From: Artocarpus heterophyllus
Taxonomy: Eukaryota; Streptophyta; Magnoliopsida; Rosales; Moraceae
DNA: 64,000 nucleotides
Direction: 5' to 3'
Assembly (NCBI GenBank): GCA_025403435.1
Contig: CM046341.1
Span: 23,720,908 to 23,784,907, forward strand
Shown here: positions 12,179 to 20,803 of the stretch, one piece after another
How the letters are laid out: each line of letters opens with the position of its first letter
How positions within the stretch are numbered: position 1 is the first letter of the stretch
The notes under the pieces: generated by a model
Database searches by the model: none
Told to the model about the DNA's origin: nothing
Seen by the model: the letters and a program-made list of their open reading frames with translations, nothing else
Made by a program: the position numbers and the translations under genes

Positions 12179-12760
12179 TGGTGGGATGTTGCAGCAATTG
12201 TATGTTTGAACATCGTGACTTGAGGTACTTGAAAAAAAAAAAAAATCCGATAACTCAATCAGAGTATCGTTAATGTAGCATGGCCTGAAGTGCGATGTTG
12301 CATCCAAAACCTTAATCAGAGTATCGTTCATGTTGCATTTTGTTTTCTATATATAAAAAAACAGGATATATATTTTTCTAACTTGTAGAGATGTGGGCTA
12401 ATCGACATATCAATTCTGTCCTCTTTTTGAAAATGTGCTTCAAATTCTTTTGATTTTTCAAAACTACAGAAGCAGTAGTCTTTGCGGGCCTAATTGTCAG
12501 GATAACTTTCATTTGAAATCATACTGCGTAGACAAAATCTCATCCTCCAGTGTATCTTGGGGCTCGGGAAAGTGTCCCCTACAACCTGAAATCGGGGTAT
12601 GAACTGTAGGAACAAATAATGCATGATTTGCCGACCGGAAGATGACAGCTTGGGTGTAAGAGTCTTTGCCTGCAGACTTGTGAAATACACGATTGAAACG
12701 CTTGTTTAAATAAAGTTTGAAAATGAACCACCGGTTGAATTTAGGTACAAAATGCTATCG
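12179..12760. other. SPT4 3' UTR and spacer
   Basis: No gene. A short imperfect duplication, cagagtatcgtt followed by a/c and atgt, occurs near 12258 and 12313. A run of about 15 A residues at 12232-12245 looks like a fossil poly(A) or slippage tract. Confidence 0.5.
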
Positions 12761-12803
12761 TTGCGACATTGGCAATCAGGCACACTACTAAATTCTGATT
12801 GCT

Positions 12804-12834
12804 GGAGTGGCTCTACCAACTGAGCCATATACCC
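12804..12834 (-). other. tRNA-like 5' fragment (acceptor strand plus D arm)
   Basis: On the minus strand GGGTATATGGCTCAGTTGG followed by TAGAGCCACTCC matches the 5' end, A box and D arm of an organelle- or bacterial-type tRNA (GGCTCAGTTGGTAGAGC). No T-arm (GTTCGA) or matching 3' acceptor follows within 80 bases. Instead there is an 8-bp hairpin (GCAATCAG 12772-12779, CTGATTGC 12795-12802). This looks like a truncated tRNA relic, perhaps of organellar origin, not a functional gene. Confidence 0.45.
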
Positions 12835-12839
12835 TCATT

Positions 12840-13500
12840 TTTTTTTTTTTTTTTTTATATCAGAGAGATTATCCTTGAATTAAATTTAAAATCCCATTTA
12901 AGTAAATCTTCACGCCTAGGAGAATTTTAGGAGCGATAACACGAAACTGGAAATATTGAGGAGTGACACGTTAGTTTCAAACGCTATGTATTTCTTTTTA
13001 TTATTACTATTATTATTATTTTTTCTTTTTTGAAAGGGATGTATTGCACTCTTCAACCGTGGTTTTTGTCAACCAAAAAAACAAATTGTATCCAAACTGA
13101 TTAAAGTTTTTTCCTTTTTTTAAGAGTTAAAGATTTTTTTCGTGGAAAATGTTGAAACAAATTAAAATAAAACAAAATCAATAAAAAGGTAAAATGGGCA
13201 TTTCACATCCCAAAAAAAGGGGTTTTAGACTACCAAAACTATGTTTTGGAAAACATAGCAAGGTACTCTTTGTGGATGCTAGGATCTACACAATCACATA
13301 ATTGAAGAAAATTAGCACAACAAAGAAAACATTGAACATGAAATCAATGGGCTTGGTGACCGTTGTCGGTTTCTCTTCACCACGAAATGACTGGTTTAGA
13401 GTGATAATAAAGATAAGATCAAACATAAAACATAAATAAACGAATGAAAGCATAAAAAAAAATCCACACCGAGAAATAAAGAGGATAACTTCAAGAGTTG
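12840..13500. other. AT-rich spacer before element A
   Basis: T-run at about 12838-12857 and mixed AT-rich sequence without recognisable coding capacity. It may be degraded upstream sequence of the retroelement that becomes recognisable at about 13.52 kb. Confidence 0.4.
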
Positions 13501-15390
13501 GGCAACGTCCGCTAAGTCTCTTGTATTATGCTCTTTTGCAAATAGAAAGCAAGTATGCCAGGTCCGTTTTGATCGCTCTGTCTTTCTTCTATCTCGGTCG
13601 CTTTCTTTTGAGTGAATTGGACATCAATTATAGACCCAAGATGACTTTGAAATGCCAAGTCGTGGCAGACTTTGTAGTAGAACTTACCTTAAACATTGAA
13701 AAGGAAGCGGGTGAGCGAACGTAAGAATAGGAAGTTGAGTTGGCAAACTATTGATTTCGCCGACATGGGAAGCTATGGAGCAATCGTTTAGGCTAGGCTC
13801 TAAGGCGACAGACAATGAAGCTGAGTATGAAGCCATCGTGGCAACTCTACAGCTCGCGAAGGCCATGTCGGCTAAGAAAATAAATGTGTCAATTGATTCT
13901 TAATCAATTGTGAATTAAGTCAATGGCGAATATGGAGCGAAGGACTTGAAGATGTCAAAATGGTTAGACTTGGTGAGGAAGTTAATGGAGGAATTAAAAC
14001 AGTGCATCGTCGAGCATGTGCATAAGGAAGCTAACTCAAGGGCTGACGCGTTCACAAACCTAGGGTCGACCATAGAAGTTGTCATGAAAAGAACGATTCC
14101 TATAGAGTATCTAGAGACACCAAGCATAGATGTCAATCGATCTAATGGAGAACTGGCAATTGCCACTCCTTGCGTATATTGAGAAGGGAATGCTATTGGA
14201 TGATAAACAGCAAGCCAGAAAGATTAGGACCCAATGTGTGAGATATTCAGTGATCAGTGGAAGGTTATAAAAGCGATCCTTCTGGGCACCTTATCTTAGA
14301 TACCTTGGAGATGAGGAGTGGAGCTATGTCATGAAGGAAGTACAGAAAGGACAGTGCGAAAGTCACTCCTGAGGGCGATCATTATGCAGCAAGATTAAAA
14401 GGCAAGTTTAATGGCTAGCCCGAAACTATAGGACCTAATGTGTGAGATACTTACTGATAAATGGGAAGTTATAAAAGCGATCCTGCTCGGGACCTTATCT
14501 CAGATACCTTAGAGGGGAGGAGTCGAGTTATGTCATGAAGGAAGTATATGAAGTATAGTGCAAAATTCACTCTTGAGGGAGATCGTTATGCAACAAGATT
14601 AAAAGGAAAGGTTATTATTGGTTGACAATGTTGGTAGACTACGAAGTAGACAACAAGAAGTGCGACAAGTGCCAGCGGCATGCTCCGTTCATCCATCAGC
14701 CTGCGGAAGAGATGTCCTCCATAAACGCTCCTTTCTTGTTCATGAAATAGGCCGCGGACGTCGTAGGTACCTTACCGATTGCTTCGGGGCAAAAAAAGTA
14801 CATGCTGATTCCTTGCAAATTATTTTCCAAAGTGGGTAGAAGCGGAAGCATACTCCAACATTAAGTACATAGACGTAGAGAGTTTCTTCTGGCATAACAT
14901 CATTTGCAGACATGACGTCCCAACGAAAGTAGTAACAGGTAATGGGCCTAGGCAAATGACCGACGAATCACCATTATCTTTGGTGTATGCGATGGAGGTA
15001 GTCGTACATGCGGAAATCGACTTGCTGACGCTAAGGACGGAGTTATTGTGCGAGAATGAGGAGTTGAATAATGAGGCAACATTGGATAATCTCGTCCTGC
15101 TCGACGAGAAACGAGATCGAGCGCTTGCAAGACTTGCGAAGTACTAGCAAGATGCAGCCAGGTACTACAGCAACAAGGTCCGACCGCGACACTTCGAGGA
15201 AGGAGATCTACTCCTAAGGAGGGTGTCCTGAAATACCAAGGCATTAACATTGGGAAGCTAGTAGAGAATTGGGAAGGTCTATGCCGAGTGAAGAAGGTCA
15301 TACGTTCGGGAGTATATTGACTCGAAACTTTCGATGGTGTCAAAATGATCAAGAGCTAGAATGCCCACCATTTAAGGAAGTACTATGCTT
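13500..15390 (+). pseudogene. Element A: decayed Tat-type Ty3/gypsy pol (RNase H linker, archaeal-type RNase H, integrase)
   Basis: Fragments in three frames give, in order: the linker between the two RNase H domains (SELDINYRPK, VVADFVVELT, about 13600-13690); the second, archaeal-type RNase H (DNEAEYEAIVATLQLAKAM, about 13810-13870; KEANSRADAF, about 14026); the integrase zinc-binding region with CDKCQRHAPF (about 14655-14690); and scattered integrase core and C-terminal text to about 15390. Two RNase H domains followed by integrase is the order seen in the Tat branch of plant Ty3/gypsy elements. Many stops and frameshifts show that it is dead. Gag, protease, RT and both LTRs are not visible, so the 5' part was lost. 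Confidence 0.8.
14203..14612 (+). repeat. 204-bp tandem duplication across the integrase N-terminal region of element A
   Basis: The block with gtgtgagata, ttataaaagcgatcct, tatgtcatgaaggaagta and aagattaaaagg occurs twice with an offset of 204 bases (for example agata at 14241 and 14445). The unit is 68 codons long, so it keeps frame. Copies differ at many positions, so the duplication is old. It covers the HHCC-side sequence just before the CDKC pair. Confidence 0.85.
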
Positions 15391-16200
15391 AATTTAACTT
15401 TCTTTATCATGTTATGTTTAATTTGGCTGTTTCTGTTTTCAAGCTGTTTTGCCTTCTATAGCTTTCCCTTTCGCTTCGCTCGATTTGTTACTCAGTAGGT
15501 TGTCTTTCATGTAATCCCTTGTAAGTCGAGAAAGCACAAAAGGAACATAGGATTGTAAAAAGAACTAAAAATGGCTTCATCTCTACCTATGGGCATGTTG
15601 ACAGCCCGTGATCCTATAAACGGCCACAACGGTGTTATTAAAATCAATTCATGTTCCCCATTAGACACTTTGTGAGAAAAAGCAAACACCGCTTTCGGGC
15701 TACTTGCCTTAAAATCTGAGTACTTGCTCTTGATATTTTCACATCAAAACCAAGAGTACTCCACCGAAGTTCGAGCGTGTGTTTAAAACGATTCACTCGT
15801 AATCACTTCGCCCGTTGCCAAGCAATATATTCGCAGCCTAAGCATTCATTACCAAGTAACTTGGCTGTGGCCTAAGCGTTCATTGCTCATTCGCTCGTTA
15901 CTCTCCGAGCCCAATCCTGACACTTGCTCCCAAATGACTCGCTCACAAGTAGAACACTCACAAAAAGTTGAAGCACTCGATCGTATGAGTGAGTGATCTA
16001 TCAGTCGAACGAACGATTGATCAAGTAAACGAGCAACCGCTCACTCAAACATTTTCAACATAACCAAGGCAAATGAAAGCACTAAGCTGATATTATCCGA
16101 AAAGGAGACAGGGTAATCCACCCTTGTCAAGTAGTATGATGTTAAAACCCTTTCTTTAAGGCACCAATGAGAGAACATAAGTCATTTCTGCTCCTCAATG
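15391..16200. other. Non-coding spacer between element A pol and its antisense ORF
   Basis: No coding signature. From about 15800 the sequence is rich in short repeated words (cactcg, gctcactc, gagtgag). In the Tat layout, this is the spacer between integrase and an antisense ORF. Confidence 0.5.
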
Positions 16201-16224
16201 TCGTAAAACAACTTTGTGTTTTGT

Positions 16225-16270
16225 GGGGGGGGGGGGGGGGGGGGGGGGGGGTGGGGTTGGGGGGTGGGGG
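16225..16270. repeat. 27-base poly(G) tract with further G runs
   Basis: 27 consecutive G residues (16225-16251) are followed by GGGG, GGGGGG and GGGGGG runs to 16270. The exact length may be an assembly artefact, because such runs are hard to sequence. It could form a G-quadruplex. Confidence 0.85.
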
Positions 16271-16512
16271 GCGCACCCCACCACACCATTGCTTAGTAAT
16301 ATTGGTAAAGTGACGAGACAAGCATTATTCTAACTAAAGAAAAAAGGAAAGCAAGAAAAGGGAAACACACACGAGACAAGCCAATAATGGGCGCGCGCCC
16401 CACCACACCATTGCTTAGTAATATTGGTAAAGTGACGAGACAAGCATTATTCTAACTAAAGAAAAAAGGAAAGCAAGACAAGGGAAACACACACGAGACA
16501 AGCAAATAATGA
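16271..16512. repeat. 122-bp tandem duplication
   Basis: Two nearly identical copies (from gcgcacccca at 16271 and gcgcgcgccc near 16391), offset 122 bases, both holding attgcttagtaatattgg and ggaaacacacacgagaca. I see only a few differences over the unit, so it is recent. It abuts the poly(G) tract. Confidence 0.9.
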
Positions 16513-16716
16513 AGCTAGGAAACAGCTGCTTCGCCCATTCATTATATGGCCCGATGGAAAAGTCTTGCAGGCTACACACCAGTAGCAGAAAAAAGAAAGA
16601 AAGAAAAAAATAAAGTTCTAGCAAATTTCACTAAACATAACAAAAGCAAATGAATACCAATCGAATGACAGATAAAAGGAAGATGGGAGACAATAGGACT
16701 TTGCTACAAGACGAGC

Positions 16717-17237
16717 CTAATCCGAGGTAGCGGTTGAGGTTCGATCGTTGTCACCGTCTTCACCCGAAGGCCCTTTCTTGCCTTTGTCAAGCATGGTCGT
16801 TGAGACGGGAGTGGTACACTTTGATTTGTCACTCGAGTCAACTGAGTCGGCATCTCCATCTCGACCACTATCACCCTTGCCTTTGCTCAAGTCGCTTACA
16901 AATTGCAACTCTTCATACTCTTGGATGACTCGATTAATCTCCCATGAGTTATCTTTCTTGTTTTTGTCTTCCACGGAAAGATCATAGCGAGTGTAACACA
17001 GGCATCGCCAATCTTTCGATCCATGTCATCTTTGAGTTTCTTAATCTTTGACTCATGGCTTGACACAGTTTGCTTTAGCTCCTCGACTTGGTTGGACTTG
17101 GTGTGAAGGGCCTCTTCAAGCTCATAGATACGTTCAATGTATGAATTCAGTTCCACTTCTGACGTTTTCTTCTCCTCAAGAGCTTCCTCTTTTAGTGCAA
17201 TCTCATCGTCTCTTTGATGAATGACTTCACGAGACAA
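16717..17237 (-). pseudogene. Element A antisense ORF, C-terminal coiled-coil remnant
   Basis: Two minus-strand frames, 17237-16896 and 16974-16717, continue one another across a frameshift near 16970-16985. The first is a long charged coiled coil (KEEALEEKKTSEVELNSYIE, then HTKSNQVEELKQTVSSHESK). The second adds INRVIQEYEELQFVSDL and an acidic Ser/Asp/Gly-rich tail (DSGRDGDADSVDSSDKSK). Its position after integrase, on the strand opposite to pol and tail-to-tail with it, matches the antisense ORF of Tat-type elements. Composition also resembles the end of the better preserved antisense ORF at 20804-23066. The N-terminal part is missing beyond 17240. A gag or unrelated host coiled coil is possible but fits the position less well. 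Confidence 0.55.
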
Positions 17238-17263
17238 GTCCTTTTAAACTAGGAGACAATTGT

Positions 17264-17377
17264 ATTGGATGCACACCTTTTTTAAACAGGTTAAACCTCA
17301 AGAGCTTCACGGCTTAACAGGAAGCTCTTGAGGTTTAACATGGCCGTGCGTAGTTTTAAAAAAGGTGTGCATCCAAT
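17264..17377. repeat. Nested two-level inverted repeat (114 bp)
   Basis: Outer arms: 17264-17287 (ATTGGATGCACACC then T6AAAC) and 17353-17377, reverse complements apart from one extra T. Inner arms: 17291-17308 (TTAAACCTCAAGAGCTTC) and 17321-17338, perfect 18-bp complements around a 12-base loop. Part of the outer arm (gtagttttaaaaaaggt) is repeated again at 17381-17396. No coding potential. Confidence 0.9.
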
Positions 17378-17399
17378 GCCGTAGTTTTAAAAAAGGTTA

Positions 17400-19750
17400 A
17401 AAACATCCCCCTTTTTTAACCTATTAATAACATACTTCATGGATTCCAAAGTGGAACAAAAACTTGGTTACTCCCCCTGCACCACTTTTAAACTTTTTCT
17501 AAACACAAAACTTTTAGATTTCGACGTTTTTAACAAAACTCTGTGACTATGCAAAATCACAATAGTGACGCTAGAATAGGTTTCGAGACAGTTTTGAAAA
17601 ACTGTTAATGGCTGTCCAGAAACAATTTTGGTGCTGTTCAAAACTGGGAGCTGCAATGATTGGCTGTTTAAGGCCATTTCAGGTCCGAATTTCGTGTTTT
17701 GTTGAACATGAAAGTTTTAGTTTTTGACGAGACAAACAACTTTCATGGAGAAATGTTTTTCAAAATCTGCCTCTAAAATACAGTTATGGATAGTTTCTCA
17801 AAACTGTCCAAAAAACTATATTTATGGGCTGAAAAGATTTTTCAGGTTTTGGGTCATTTCGAGTCCGCATTGCAATTTTCACCAAACATGAAAGTTTTAG
17901 TTTTCGACTAAATGAAGAACTTTTATGAAGAAATTTTTGTAAAAATCTTCCTCTACAATGGACTTTAATTGGAATTTATGAAAACAATCATGACTTTTTA
18001 ATCGGTAAAGTTTGCAAGATTTAACCGAAAAACGAATATGCTAAGGACAGTGATCGGGACTTTCAAATGAACACGAAAGTTATTAAATCATGAATTTAAA
18101 ACAAGGAACTTTAATGGAGAAAAAGTTTATAACAAAAAATCTTTAACATATAGCTTCATGATAATTTTTTAAAACTAATTGAAAAAGTACCTTTCGGCAC
18201 TACTTTTTATAAATAAAGTTTGCATGGCTACGAAATCCTATTTTTTGACAAACCAAGAAATTACAACGCTTTAGACAAACTATACAAGCCCACGATTAAG
18301 TGTTTTACCAATTTTGAAAATTACTTTATAAAGTGATTTTTATTCAAAACTTTGTGTTATACAGATATGATTTCTAAATGATAAACTTTTAACAGTTTTC
18401 AATTGAACACTAAAACGACTATCATGAAAACTTGATACGCTAGATTTTTAGTATTACCATGTTAGGCATAGGTCCAATGCTCGCCTTAGTCTAAAAGCCA
18501 CTCGGTCATAGTTTTCACGATATGGTGTATAAAACACCTTAGGATCGTTTTTGGGCTTAATAGGCTTATAAGCCAGTTACGAGCCCACTAATTGAATCAA
18601 GAAATGGTTAACTAAAACTTAGTTCAAGAAGCATGAAGTTATGTAAATTCTAATTTAGTTAATTAAAGCCATATAAATTAGTAACGATACGATAATTAAT
18701 TAATTATTTAAATTAATTAATTATCAATCTTAACACGAATTAAAGTTAATTAAGGAAAACTAAAAATTACGAGGATTTAATTTGTTAAACCTTGTAATAA
18801 GAAATAATGATTTCTTTATGATAGTTGATACAAGGGAAATGCAATCTAATGAAATGATCAAAATCCTTACGAGTATGCTAATATTAATTTAGCATAAAAT
18901 AAATTGTTTTTACACTCCTAATGAGTGTTGTTCTATAGAATTGATTTTTGATAGAGGGTAGGAAATTTTGGGCAAGTAAAGAAACCTATGACAAGAAAAC
19001 ATAAGTAGGAACTTCCTCTACGTTACAAATAATTTAAAATAAATGTTTTTTAGTAGTAATGTTAGTCTAAATTTTATGCTTAAGTATGTGACGTTATGTC
19101 ATGCTACATGCTCATTAATTAGTTCAGTGAAACGTTTAAGGTAAAAATTAAATATGAAGGTCGTATCAACCTCTTGATCTATGGGGAAGGCTTAAGATTT
19201 AAATACATAATTTAAAATGAATTAGATCACGGTATTGTTAGGACCTTGCAAACCCTAACTTCCCATTGATCGTGCACAACAGGTACGACTACTCGGGCCT
19301 AATAAAATAATAACACAAGATTATAACTGAGCATAATCAGCACATGCATATTATTGTCATATGATATTTTAAATGTTTTGCGAGTTATAGTTCCTACTTG
19401 TTGAGTGAAAGCTCATCCAAGAATGTTCATATTGTAGATAAGCAACTTATCAGTAATACTTGATGGACTAATGACGAAGCGGTAGATGGTTAGAGTGGAG
19501 TCATGAAAAATGGATACTGCGTGCTTTATCTTCCGTAACTATTTTTGTTATGTATGACTCTTTTGATTATGTTTGAAACTATATGATTCTAATATTGTGT
19601 ATGTGTGTTTTGGATGACTATTAAACCATTAAAAATTTTATTACTTTTGTTGCAACAAAGAGTTACTAGTTATGAATTATGAGTTAGCTAAATATTTAAT
19701 TTAGTAAAAAAAAGGTTTTGTAAAATTGTCTAATCTAAATAAATGTAAGT
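17400..19750 (+). mobile_element. LTR-like non-coding retroelement sequence (chromovirus-like solo or truncated LTR)
   Basis: No reading frame has recognisable coding sense. Its composition, a degenerate 180-bp repeat (below) and a 3' part with a ctcatccaag-type motif near 19410 resemble long chromovirus LTRs. The sequence at 34.7-35.3 kb has a parallel region (tgggtgtaagctcat). I could not define TG..CA ends, so boundaries are arbitrary. On the right it abuts the truncated 3' LTR of element B at about 19755. Confidence 0.35.
17700..18140 (+). repeat. Degenerate ~180-bp direct repeats
   Basis: The phrase acatgaaagttttagttttt/cgac followed by aactttcatggagaaa recurs near 17707, 17885 and, more diverged, 18068, spacings of about 178 and 183 bases. 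Each is followed by a caaaatctgcctct-like line. Confidence 0.6.
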
Positions 19751-19754
19751 TACT

Positions 19755-19979
19755 AGTTATAAGTATTTTAGATTCGGTAGATCATGATTAGCTTGAGTGT
19801 TAATTGTTATTTTGAAGATCTTCTAATTTAAATTCGAATGTTAATAGATTATTTTATCTTTCTTGGGTATTATCCAGAAAAAATCTTTCAGAATACACTG
19901 AGATAATATAGGCCAATATCATTTTTGGGTTTTTCTAGACCCAATACCCAACTAGGCTTAACTTGATGACTCGACAACA
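19755..19979 (-). repeat. Element B 3' LTR, truncated
   Basis: Matches the 5' LTR in order and spacing: tagattcggta/tatcat, gaagatcttct, aatacactgag/aacacactgag, gactcgacaaca. Homology starts near 19755 (tataagtattttagattcgg), so only the final 225 of about 523 bases on the plus strand remain. The missing part is not found to the left; a deletion or a later insertion removed it. Confidence 0.8.
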
Positions 19980-19992
19980 TTTGCCCCTAACT
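19980..19992 (-). other. Polypurine tract of element B
   Basis: On the minus strand TTAGGGGCAAA directly precedes TGTTGTCGAG, the first bases of the 3' LTR. This is the expected primer site for plus-strand DNA synthesis and fixes the LTR edge. Confidence 0.65.
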
Positions 19993-20295
19993 TGTGACAC
20001 TTCTACCGTAGCCGAAGTGCCTCGAGGTCGTTAATGGGTCAACTAGTCAATATCTTCCTAGAGAAGTCTCTTGGGCTTCTAACAATTAATGATGGTAACG
20101 GAGTTGAGAAGTTGCCTCAATTAGGATGTCAGATCGTGGGTGTTAAATGTCATGTCATGTGTCAAGGACATGCATTAAGCCATTAATTCAAAGAGGCGTT
20201 TTCCCACTTAAATCTCGGTGGCTAGATAAGGATCTTTATTCTTGCCGATGGATCAATTTATCTGATCTACGGTCAATATCCAAGATGTCTTTTAG

Positions 20296-20303
20296 TATAA
20301 ATA
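20296..20303 (+). promoter_or_regulatory. TATA box of the element B antisense ORF
   Basis: TATAAATA on the plus strand, with a pyrimidine- and A-rich leader starting about 30 bases downstream. It lies about 320 bp inside the 3' LTR edge and points opposite to the element's own transcription. Confidence 0.55.
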
Positions 20304-20494
20304 CATAAGAGTTTAACCCATTTATATTTTTTTGAACGATTTTAGAAGCCGAAACTCTGCTAAAAAAATCTCTACCCTAACCCATTTCACTTGATCTTCA
20401 CTATAAATTTCTACAAGGAAAGCCGTTTCAAAGCATTTTGAGCTTGCTTAGAAGAGTTGCGACGTTGATTTCAAAGAATCAGTATCCAAAAAAG

Positions 20495-20797
20495 GTAGCT
20501 TTTTGGCCTCTCAACTTTGTATATGATTTTTGCTTGATTCTGCCTTGTTTTTGGGACTTAAATCTTCTTGTTTGTGTTTTTTGGCGTGGTCTGTAAGTCT
20601 GTGTATAGAAATTTCTACCTTTTGGGATCGTTTGGGATGTTTTGTTTTTCGGTTTTTCCATTGACTTTAAACTTATGGATGAACTTGGTCATTGAGTTCA
20701 TATTTAGTCAAAAATTGTAGTTTTTCATAGGTAGAGGTTTCTCAGCTATTAGGACTTAAGACATTTTTCTTTGCTCTTGTTTATTTGACCTTGACAG
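20495..20797 (+). other. Predicted leader intron of the element B antisense ORF
   Basis: Donor aaaaag/gtagct (GT at 20495) and acceptor ccttgacag (ending 20797) lie between the putative start site and the ATG at 20804. The interval is T-rich, as plant introns are. Confidence 0.45.
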
Positions 20798-20803
20798 ATA
20801 ATC

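Noticed and set aside
12747..12836. Complete tRNA gene on the minus strand
   Set aside because: Only the 5' part and D arm are present; no T-arm, no matching acceptor stem.
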